6,853 bases of DNA from Flavobacterium sp. UBA6135 (GTDB taxonomy: Bacteria > Bacteroidota > Bacteroidia > Flavobacteriales > Flavobacteriaceae), in contig NZ_DIVJ01000025.1 in assembly GCF_002428305.1 (NCBI RefSeq), positions 3,015 to 9,867 of the forward strand, given 5' to 3'. The notes below the pieces were generated by a model. That model did no database searches, was not told where the DNA came from, and saw nothing but the letters and a program-made list of their open reading frames with translations. Positions 1-5,446 of the stretch are shown here, piece by piece. A program made the translations under genes and the position numbers. Positions within the stretch are counted from its first letter, which is position 1. Every line of letters begins with the position of its first letter.

Positions 1-50
1 AGGCAGACTGGGCCTGCCTGCCGTTAGGTAGGGAAAACAAAATCAGGCAG
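1..50. repeat. GC-rich inverted repeats at left edge
   Basis: A GC-rich patch in an otherwise AT-rich region. CCTGCCT at 13-19 pairs with AGGTAGG at 26-32 (one G-T wobble, 6-nt loop). AGGCAG at 1-6 is the exact complement of CTGCCT at 14-19, and CAGGCAG at 44-50 is the exact complement of CTGCCTG at 14-20, so alternative stems compete for the same central arm. There is no coding frame of note and no T-tract for a terminator. It resembles short intergenic palindromic repeats found in Bacteroidota genomes, but copy number cannot be judged from one window. It could also be the end of an element lying to the left. Confidence 0.45.
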
Positions 51-176
51 CAACCCAATGTATTGTCCTAAAAAAGTTTACGGTTTTTAATTAAATCTTT
101 TTACTTTGAAGAACTACTTTCTACAATTTTCGGAAAATTATTGCTTTGAAGGAAAGCTCTAAACTTCAACGAATAA

Positions 177-207
177 TTTTTTCAATAAAATAGATTAGGT
201 ATCTTTG
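177..207 (+). promoter_or_regulatory. Bacteroidota-type promoter for the kinase-regulator operon
   Basis: TATCTTTG at 200-207 matches the TAnnTTTG -7 box of the Bacteroidota primary sigma factor exactly. A T-run at 177-182 lies where the loosely conserved -33 box would be, but no clear TTG is there. Transcription would begin near 212-215, just ahead of the ATG codons at 238 and 256. The TTG at 205, which could extend the kinase frame upstream, lies within this box and so is unlikely to be translated from this promoter. Confidence 0.6.
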
Positions 208-237
208 AAGTGGGTAAATAGTACCCAATTATCAACC

Positions 238-1347
238 ATGACAAATGATGTAACGATGAGCGAATTTTCAACAGAAGAAAAACTAAAAGAGCGAATTAAA
301 GAACTAAGTTGTCTATATGAAGTGACTAATATTCTTAATCAGCTTGAGTTGACTAACGAAGAAGTAGTTGTTGCGATTGCATGGAGACTGAAGGAAGCCT
401 GGCGTTTCCACGAAAAGGCCATTGTCGAAGTTTTTTTTAAAGAGTTGTATTTTTCTACTAATAAAAAGTTAGAAAATACAATTTTTGTAAAAGATTATTT
501 ACTCATTGAAAATAGCGTTGTTGGCGAAATAAAAATTCATTACCCTGCAGATAATTTTACTGAAAATGATTTTTTGGAAGATGAAAAAAAATTATTAAAA
601 AAAGTATGTTATGAAGTTAGTTTCTTCTTAGAAAAAAAGGAAAACCAAATTAAAGAAGCTCATTTAAAAAGAAGTGCAGAAAGAGTGGATCGATTATCAA
701 TTTTAGGTGAAATTACCGCCGGAATTGCTCATGAATTGAATACACCACTTGGAAATATTTTAGGCTTCGCCGAATTGATTAAGCAACAAAACAACAATCC
801 TCAAATTGATCGCGATATTTCAAAAATTATAAATGCGGCCATTTATTCTCGTGAAATAGTTAAAAATCTTATGTTTTTTTCCTGCGAAATGCCTCAAAAT
901 AAAAATGTTTTTGCTGTCAAACCAATTATTATGCAAGCGTTAACATTGCTTGGTCCGAATTTTAAAAAAGGTGACATCAATTATAAAGTTAGTTTTGCGG
1001 ATGATGACATTAAAGCACAAATTGACAACATTCAACTTACTCAAGTTTTGTTTAATATACTTTTAAATGCCATTTATGTCTCGCCTCCAAAAAGTGAAAT
1101 TCACGTGAATGTTTTTTCAACCGAAAGTCATTTCGTTATAGAAATTAAAGACAACGGAAAAGGGATTGAAGATGAAATTAAACATAAAATATTTGAACCG
1201 TTTTTCACCACAAAACCGCTTGGCGAAGGAACCGGATTGGGATTAAGTGTTGTGCATGGCATCATAAAAAGTCATCAAGGAATTATTGAAACATTGGACA
1301 ACAATCCTAACGGAACAATTTTCAGAATTAAATTACCTCTAAAATAA
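238..1347 (+). CDS. Soluble sensor histidine kinase (NtrB-like, probable GAF-type input)
   Basis: This sensor kinase autophosphorylates on histidine and most likely passes the phosphate to the regulator encoded 5 bp downstream. Numbered from the ATG at 238 (369 aa), residues about 17-135 form an input region that begins like a GAF domain (ELSCLYEVTNIL) and ends in a linking helix. The H-box follows with phospho-acceptor His165 in AHELNTPLGN. The ATP-binding domain shows the N-box (Asn277 in NILLNAI), the G1 box DNGKG (305-309), the F-box FEPFFTTK and the G2 box GEGTGLGL. There is no signal peptide or membrane segment, so it should sense something in the cytoplasm. The frame is open back to a TTG at 205, but that codon sits inside a promoter box. 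ATG 238 was chosen and ATG 256 is an equally plausible alternative. The kinase call is firm, whereas the GAF assignment is by resemblance and the ligand is unknown. Confidence 0.93.
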   Translation: MTNDVTMSEFSTEEKLKERIKELSCLYEVTNILNQLELTNEEVVVAIAWRLKEAWRFHEKAIVEVFFKELYFSTNKKLENTIFVKDYLLIENSVVGEIKIHYPADNFTENDFLEDEKKLLKKVCYEVSFFLEKKENQIKEAHLKRSAERVDRLSILGEITAGIAHELNTPLGNILGFAELIKQQNNNPQIDRDISKIINAAIYSREIVKNLMFFSCEMPQNKNVFAVKPIIMQALTLLGPNFKKGDINYKVSFADDDIKAQIDNIQLTQVLFNILLNAIYVSPPKSEIHVNVFSTESHFVIEIKDNGKGIEDEIKHKIFEPFFTTKPLGEGTGLGLSVVHGIIKSHQGIIETLDNNPNGTIFRIKLPLK

Positions 1348-1352
1348 TTATC

Positions 1353-2678
1353 ATGAAACTTAAAAAAGAAAATATTTTAATTGTGGATGATAATTATGAT
1401 ATGTTGGAACTGCTTCAACGCAATTTGAAATCATTTAATTTTCATACCTACAAAGCTTCTTCAGTAAATGAGGCAATTGAGGTTTTAAAATCAACTTCCA
1501 TTGATTTACTGATTACCGATTTACAAATGCCGGAAATTAATGGGATAGAATTAATCAAATATGCTTCGGAACATTTTCCTTCCATTCCAAAATTAGTTAT
1601 CACTGGTTTTCCATCTGTTGATACGGCGATAAACGCAGTAAAATCGGGAGCTTTAGATTACTTAATAAAACCCTTTACAAGTGAAGAATTAAAAAAAGCA
1701 GTTCAAAATTGTTTGAAGAATGCTGTTCAAAATCCGAATCAATCTATCGAGAAAAAAGTTTTAAAAGAAACATTTTATGCCGGAATTGTAGGAGATTCTG
1801 AAGAACATTTCAAATTAATTGACGTAATTGAACGTGTAAAAGACAATCGTGTAACTGTTTTAATCGAAGGTGAAAGCGGTACCGGAAAAGAACTTATTGC
1901 GAGAGCAATTCACTACAATGGTCGTTTTGCATCACAACCATTTATAACTGTAAATTGTGGTGGAATACCGGAAACTTTACTTGAATCGGAATTATTTGGT
2001 TATGTAAAAGGAGCTTTTACCGGTGCAAATGAAACGAAAAAAGGTTTGTTTCATGTGGCTGCAGGCGGAACTATTTTTTTGGATGAAATTGGAAATGCCT
2101 CTTTAACAGTTCAAAGTCGATTATTGAGGGTTTTGCAAGAAAAAGAAATCACAATGGTTGGTTCTCAAACACCAGAAAAAATTGAAATTAGAATTATTTC
2201 TGCTACCAATAGCAACTTACAAAATATGATTAAATCCGGAACTTTCAGAGAAGATCTATATTATCGATTGAATGTGGTGAGTATTGAATCGACACCTTTA
2301 CGAAATCGAAAATCGGATGTAGTACCATTAATCAATACCTTCATAAAGAAATATGAAAAAGAATATGGAAAATCGAACATTACCATTACTCCAAAAGCAA
2401 TAGACATTCTAACCCGTCATGATTGGCCGGGAAACGTTCGGGAATTAGAAAATATCATGCAACGATTAATTGTGATGTGTGATCACGAAATCGATGTTGA
2501 TTTAATACCTAAACAATTAAAATACAAACAACCATCAGATAGTGATTATTTGAAACCACTTCGCGAAATTGAAAAAGCATACATTTTAAAAGTGTTATCA
2601 GCTGTAAACAACAACAAAACCAAAGCGGCAGAGATTCTTCAAATTGACCGGAAAACACTTCGTCAAAAACTGCTGTAA
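1353..2678 (+). CDS. NtrC-family sigma-54-dependent response regulator
   Basis: This is a bacterial enhancer-binding protein that activates sigma-54 RNA polymerase after phosphorylation. Residues 1-120 are a receiver domain with acidic pair Asp12-Asp13, phospho-acceptor Asp56 (ITDLQMPE), Thr84 and Lys106. Residues about 145-385 are the AAA+ domain: Walker A GESGTGKE (173-180), the sigma-54 contact loop GAFTGA (220-225), Walker B with Asp244-Glu245 (FLDEIG), arginine-finger candidates Arg299 and Arg305, and the WPGNVRELEN motif (358-367). Residues about 405-441 are a Fis-type helix-turn-helix (KAAEILQIDRKTLRQKLL). The intact GAFTGA loop means it should be a true sigma-54 activator. The protein stops directly after the recognition helix, a few residues earlier than many relatives. 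It is co-transcribed with the kinase upstream, and a strong sigma-54 promoter lies 116 bp downstream, making that operon its obvious target. Confidence 0.96.
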   Translation: MKLKKENILIVDDNYDMLELLQRNLKSFNFHTYKASSVNEAIEVLKSTSIDLLITDLQMPEINGIELIKYASEHFPSIPKLVITGFPSVDTAINAVKSGALDYLIKPFTSEELKKAVQNCLKNAVQNPNQSIEKKVLKETFYAGIVGDSEEHFKLIDVIERVKDNRVTVLIEGESGTGKELIARAIHYNGRFASQPFITVNCGGIPETLLESELFGYVKGAFTGANETKKGLFHVAAGGTIFLDEIGNASLTVQSRLLRVLQEKEITMVGSQTPEKIEIRIISATNSNLQNMIKSGTFREDLYYRLNVVSIESTPLRNRKSDVVPLINTFIKKYEKEYGKSNITITPKAIDILTRHDWPGNVRELENIMQRLIVMCDHEIDVDLIPKQLKYKQPSDSDYLKPLREIEKAYILKVLSAVNNNKTKAAEILQIDRKTLRQKLL

Positions 2679-2685
2679 AATCGGG

Positions 2686-2733
2686 GAGAAATGAACCGGT
2701 CGAGACTTTATTCCTCGGTGGAAAATTCATCTC
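2686..2733. promoter_or_regulatory. Imperfect dyad, candidate activator-binding site
   Basis: Interrupted inverted repeat just after the regulator gene. CGAG (2701-2704) pairs with CTCG (2714-2717), CC (2696-2697) with GG (2720-2721), ATGAA (2691-2695) with TTCAT (2726-2730), and GAG (2686-2688) with CTC (2731-2733). It spans about -135 to -88 relative to the predicted sigma-54 start near 2821, the usual distance for an enhancer bound by an NtrC-type protein. There is no T-tract after it, so it is a poor terminator. Its role as a binding site is inferred from position and symmetry only. Confidence 0.35.
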
Positions 2734-2750
2734 TATTTCACACTTATTCC

Positions 2751-2766
2751 ATAATCAATTGACTAT
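2751..2766. promoter_or_regulatory. 16-bp near-perfect palindrome upstream of sigma-54 promoter
   Basis: ATAATCAATTGACTAT is symmetrical around a perfect TCAATTGA core, with only one mismatched pair (position 4 against 13). It lies about -70 to -55 from the predicted sigma-54 start. It may be a second or alternative binding site for the upstream activator, or a site for another regulator or a DNA-bending protein. Short AT-rich palindromes also arise by chance in a genome of this composition. Confidence 0.35.
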
Positions 2767-2793
2767 CAGCAATATGTTTGTTGTAAATTTCCT

Positions 2794-2810
2794 TTGGCAT
2801 GCACCTTGCT
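2794..2810 (+). promoter_or_regulatory. Sigma-54 (-24/-12) promoter of the glutamate dehydrogenase operon
   Basis: The stretch TTGGCATGCACCTTGCT agrees with the sigma-54 consensus YTGGCACGNNNNTTGCW at almost every informative base: TTGGCA, TTGCT and the obligatory GG (2796-2797) and GC (2808-2809) separated by exactly 10 nt. The single clear deviation is T for C after TGGCA. The start of transcription is predicted near 2821, about 21 nt before the first ATG of the downstream operon. An NtrC-type activator is encoded immediately upstream. RpoN itself is not in the window. Confidence 0.85.
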
Positions 2811-2841
2811 TAGCTTAGGTCGAAACTAGATTATAATTACT

Positions 2842-3039
2842 ATGGAAATTTTAAATAAACCCTCCTTTCAGAAAGGGGAAGAAATGCTATGGGCAGAAAT
2901 GAACTTTGAGAACAAAATCACAATTCCATCTCATTTTGAAAAAAAAATAATGGTGTTTGGCATCTGCAGCAATTGTTTGAACAACAACAATTGTGTTTGG
3001 ATGCAAAACGAGAAAATAGAATGTGAAGAATATAGTTAA
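2842..3039 (+). CDS. Small four-cysteine protein, putative metal binding
   Basis: A 65-aa protein and the first gene of the sigma-54-controlled operon. Its C-terminal part has four cysteines, C42-x2-C45-x5-C51-x9-C61, followed by Glu-Glu-Tyr, a pattern like small uncharacterised bacterial proteins that end in a CEEY or CEEF motif; such spacing could hold zinc or an iron-sulfur centre. The N-terminal half is unremarkable and there is no signal peptide or membrane segment. An in-frame ATG at 2884 (51 aa, all cysteines kept) has an unusually good purine-rich AAAGGGGA just upstream, so the shorter form is a real alternative. The next gene starts 13 nt after the stop. It is coded on the same strand in an operon-like arrangement, which supports it being real. 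Its function is not known. Confidence 0.7.
   Translation: MEILNKPSFQKGEEMLWAEMNFENKITIPSHFEKKIMVFGICSNCLNNNNCVWMQNEKIECEEYS
2862..2878 (+). promoter_or_regulatory. Small hairpin covering a purine-rich ribosome-site-like sequence
   Basis: CTCCTTT (2862-2868) can pair with AAAGGGG (2872-2878) around a CAG loop, a 7-bp stem with one wobble. The 3' arm is the SD-like sequence located 5 nt before the in-frame ATG at 2884. In a phylum that seldom uses SD sequences this could tune initiation at 2884, or it may be incidental within the coding sequence that starts at 2842. Confidence 0.25.
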
Positions 3040-3052
3040 AAATAAACAGAAA

Positions 3053-4333
3053 ATGGAAATTTTAAAAGAACAAAAACAGAAAACAATGTTGGATAACGTA
3101 ATTGAGCAGTTTGATAAAACCGCCGATTCAATGAATTTAAATCCAAATATTCGAAAAATTTTATCAATTACAAATAATGAAATCATTATTCATTTTCCTG
3201 TAAAAATGGATGATGGCTCTATTGAAATTTTCACCGGCTACCGTGTGCAACATAACAACGCATTAGGACCGTACAAAGGCGGATTGCGGTATCATCCTAC
3301 TGTGGATGTTGATGATGCCAAAGCGTTAGCCATGTGGATGACCTGGAAAACCTCGTTGGCTGGCTTGCCTTATGGTGGAGCAAAAGGAGGAATTCAAATA
3401 GATCCTAGAAATTATTCTTTAAGTGAATTAGAGCGAATCACCCGTCGATTTACGTTTGCTCTGGGCGAAAATATCGGACCGGAATATGATATTCCTGCTC
3501 CGGATGTGAACACAAATGAACAAACAATGGCTTGGATTGCCGATACATTTATGTCAACAAAATCGCCTTCGGAACGATCAAACAATAAACACGTAGTCAC
3601 CGGAAAACCAGTAGGTTCAGGTGGACTAGAAGGACGTGACAGAGCAACCGGATTTGGTGTTTACATTACACTACGATTACTTTTTGAAGGACGAAATGAA
3701 ACCTTAAATGGTAAAAAATTCATAGTGCAAGGATTTGGAAATGTAGGCTATTGGGCATCAAAATTCTTAACAGATGATGGTGCTATTTTAATCGCTGTTC
3801 AAGATGCTCATGCCACTTTGATTAATGAAAATGGAATTTCTGTGGCGAATTTACACGAACATAGTAAACCAAGAAAAGGTTCGGTAAAAGGGTTTGAAGG
3901 AGGAACTGAAATGGAACCGGAAGACTTTTTCGGATTGGAATGTGATTTCATTATTCCGGCGGCGTTAGGTAATCAGATTACCGAAAAAAATGCAGGAAAA
4001 ATTAAGTCGAAAGTAATTGCCGAAGGAGCAAACGGACCAACAAATAATGAAGGTGAACGAATTTTATTGGCAAATGGTGTAACGATTATTCCGGATATTC
4101 TTTGTAATTCGGGAGGTGTGATTGGAAGTTATTTTGAATGGCTACAAAACAGAAACGGTGAACTTTGGCCATTAGACGAAGTAATGGTAAAAATTGAAAA
4201 GAAATTAACCGAAGTTTTCAAAAAAGTGGAAAGTTTGGTGAACGAAGATCAAATTGACCATCGAACAGCAGCCTATATTTTAGCCATCAAAAGAATTGAA
4301 ACAGCCTACATTCAACGAGGTATTTTTCCATAA
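3053..4333 (+). CDS. gdhA: Glutamate dehydrogenase (Glu/Leu/Phe/Val dehydrogenase family)
   Basis: Interconverts glutamate with 2-oxoglutarate plus ammonia using NAD(P)(H), normally as a cytoplasmic hexamer. From the ATG at 3053 it has 426 aa, the typical size of the short RocG/GudB-like class. Substrate-binding Lys75 lies in GPYKGGLR, catalytic Lys111 in PYGGAKGG, Asp151 in PAPDVNT, and the Rossmann glycine motif GFGNVG at 227-232. Asn352 and Ser359 in CNSGGVIGSYFEW correspond to the residues that favour glutamate; leucine dehydrogenases lack that serine. An aspartate at the end of the second Rossmann strand (251) is compatible with NAD+, but cofactor choice is not settled by this. A GTG at 3023 would extend the frame by 10 residues but overlaps the preceding gene. 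ATG 3086 is another possible start. It is the second gene of the sigma-54 operon, so expression is probably inducible rather than constitutive. Confidence 0.96.
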   Translation: MEILKEQKQKTMLDNVIEQFDKTADSMNLNPNIRKILSITNNEIIIHFPVKMDDGSIEIFTGYRVQHNNALGPYKGGLRYHPTVDVDDAKALAMWMTWKTSLAGLPYGGAKGGIQIDPRNYSLSELERITRRFTFALGENIGPEYDIPAPDVNTNEQTMAWIADTFMSTKSPSERSNNKHVVTGKPVGSGGLEGRDRATGFGVYITLRLLFEGRNETLNGKKFIVQGFGNVGYWASKFLTDDGAILIAVQDAHATLINENGISVANLHEHSKPRKGSVKGFEGGTEMEPEDFFGLECDFIIPAALGNQITEKNAGKIKSKVIAEGANGPTNNEGERILLANGVTIIPDILCNSGGVIGSYFEWLQNRNGELWPLDEVMVKIEKKLTEVFKKVESLVNEDQIDHRTAAYILAIKRIETAYIQRGIFP

Positions 4334-4351
4334 ATAATAATCAAAAAAATC

Positions 4352-4744
4352 ATGAAGTACGAAAAAGTAGTAGTTGACAAAAAAGAACTGGAAGTTTTAA
4401 AAACGCTTTTTTCAACTATTCATAATGGAAAAGATAAAACATACCGATTATCATTTGATAAATTGATGGAAGAAATTAAAAAAGCAATGGTTTTAGATTC
4501 GTCTAAGATGCCTTTGGATGTGATTCGACTTAATTCTGTGGTAACGATAAAAACCGATTTTGGCGGCGAAAAGAAATTTCAAATAGTGATCCCTTCAAAA
4601 AGTGATTTATCTCAGAATAAATTATCGGTCATGGCTCCAATGGGACTTGCTCTTTTTGGGTATGCGGAAAACGATGAGGTGAAATGGGAGTTTCCGTCGG
4701 GATTAAACACCATTAGAATTACAAAAGTAGAGCAACCATTTTAA
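4352..4744 (+). CDS. rnk: Rnk-like protein, GreA/GreB C-terminal-domain family
   Basis: A 130-aa protein of the Rnk (regulator of nucleoside diphosphate kinase) type. The C-terminal half (about 50-130) has the FKBP-like GreA/GreB C-terminal fold signature: MPLDVIRLNSVVTI, a strand ending IVIPS, then LSVMAPMGLALFGY, the glycine-tyrosine turn, and DEVKWEFPSG with a closing strand. Residues 1-48 form a short helical N-terminus, too short for the long coiled coil with which Gre factors reach the polymerase active site, so transcript cleavage is not expected. Family members bind RNA polymerase and may compete with Gre factors. It begins 18 nt after glutamate dehydrogenase and precedes the next gene by 10 nt, so it is co-transcribed. 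Its linkage to nitrogen metabolism under sigma-54 control is an inference from context. Confidence 0.85.
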   Translation: MKYEKVVVDKKELEVLKTLFSTIHNGKDKTYRLSFDKLMEEIKKAMVLDSSKMPLDVIRLNSVVTIKTDFGGEKKFQIVIPSKSDLSQNKLSVMAPMGLALFGYAENDEVKWEFPSGLNTIRITKVEQPF

Positions 4745-4754
4745 TTAAAATTTT

Positions 4755-5171
4755 ATGAATTTATTGAAGAAATTTTACAATCAAGATACCATTCAACATC
4801 AATTTCTTGATCGTGACATCAAACTTTGGAGAGAAGAACTGGAAGGAATTGAGGAAGAAATTATTTTTTTAAAAAACTTCTTTGAAACAGCAAAAAACAC
4901 AGCTATTAAAGAATTAATTTCTGATAAGTTACTGCTAAAAATCAACGTGAAACAATTGGAAAATGGAGCTTTTTTATCGCGTTTAAACAATTTTTCAATC
5001 AAATTGGAAGGGATGAATGAATGCGATGATATTCAGTGTGAAACATTTTACTTCAATGATTTTGTGGATTTCAAAATACACATTGAATCCTTTTTGTCCC
5101 AATACAGAAAGCTCAAGAAGACTATTTTTTTAAAGATAAACAATCATAGCAAAACGGAAAATAGTTTTTAG
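4755..5171 (+). CDS. Hypothetical helical protein, last gene of the sigma-54 operon
   Basis: A 138-aa protein I do not recognise as a named family. It is predicted to be mostly helical. Residues about 20-60 (rich in Glu, Lys, Leu, with a charged EELEGIEEE stretch) look coiled-coil-forming, and a second helical region with aromatic residues (FYFNDFVDF) runs from about 95 to 125. There is no signal peptide, membrane segment or catalytic motif. The layout, an early coiled coil with a later Phe-rich helix, resembles small uncharacterised Bacteroidota proteins, but this is only an impression. It starts 10 nt after the Rnk-like gene, has the same codon style as its neighbours, and is followed after 95 nt by a strong terminator, so it is a genuine operon member. 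A structural or partner-binding role is possible but unsupported. Confidence 0.75.
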   Translation: MNLLKKFYNQDTIQHQFLDRDIKLWREELEGIEEEIIFLKNFFETAKNTAIKELISDKLLLKINVKQLENGAFLSRLNNFSIKLEGMNECDDIQCETFYFNDFVDFKIHIESFLSQYRKLKKTIFLKINNHSKTENSF

Positions 5172-5266
5172 TTTCTTATTTTTTTCAACAAAAATGCAAT
5201 TGGAATACTTTCGTGCTTTTCATTTGTTAGGCGTAGAACGTTTTCGTTTGATACAATTGCTTTTTC

Positions 5267-5293
5267 AACACCGGTTTTTGCCGGTGTTTTTTT
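5267..5293 (+). terminator. Rho-independent terminator of the sigma-54 operon
   Basis: AACACCGG (5267-5274) and CCGGTGTT (5281-5288) form a perfect 8-bp stem around the loop TTTTTG, followed by an uninterrupted T-run to 5293 and further T-rich sequence. It lies 95 nt after the stop of the last operon gene and before the Crp/Fnr-like gene, separating the two transcription units. Confidence 0.9.
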
Positions 5294-5312
5294 ATTTTCA
5301 TCTCTTAGGATT

Positions 5313-5375
5313 ACTTGTAAGTGTACAACGAATATTTAATAAACAAGAGCAACTTAATTGACTATATTTACAAGT
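5313..5375. repeat. Widely spaced inverted repeat upstream of the Crp/Fnr-like gene
   Basis: ACTTGTAA (5313-5320) is the exact reverse complement of TTACAAGT (5368-5375), with 47 nt between the arms. The right arm overlaps TATATTTA (5363-5370), one base away from a TAnnTTTG -7 box. It could be a pair of operator half-sites for the regulator encoded downstream, or the base of a hairpin in a leader RNA. In the rest of the 275-nt gap I see only a weak second -7-like box, TACTTTTT at 5420-5427, close to the start codon at 5447. Confidence 0.3.
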
Positions 5376-5446
5376 GATTACGTCTGAAAGACTAGATATA
5401 CTAAACTTACAATCGGTACTACTTTTTATTTTCATAAATTTAAAAA

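Noticed and set aside
130..146. Possible second sigma-54 promoter ahead of the kinase gene
   Set aside because: TTGCT is present, but the GG lies 9 rather than 10 nt from GC and the -24 box lacks TGGCA, so the match is poor.
2509..2730. 73-codon minus-strand frame over the end of the sigma-54 activator gene
   Set aside because: It is antisense to the conserved helix-turn-helix coding region, with no motif or promoter of its own.
2691..2762. 23-codon frame (ATG 2691) between the activator and the sigma-54 promoter
   Set aside because: Too short, no supporting motif, and it covers the candidate regulatory dyads.
2887..3186. 99-codon minus-strand frame opposite the small cysteine protein and the start of glutamate dehydrogenase
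   Set aside because: Its Phe/Cys/Ile-rich translation is the usual antisense shadow of A-rich genes, and it overlaps two better supported genes.
5194..5361. 55-codon plus-strand frame between the sigma-54 operon and the Crp/Fnr-like gene
   Set aside because: It runs straight through the perfect terminator hairpin, has a Phe/Leu-rich composition expected from T-rich noncoding DNA, and shows no recognisable motif.
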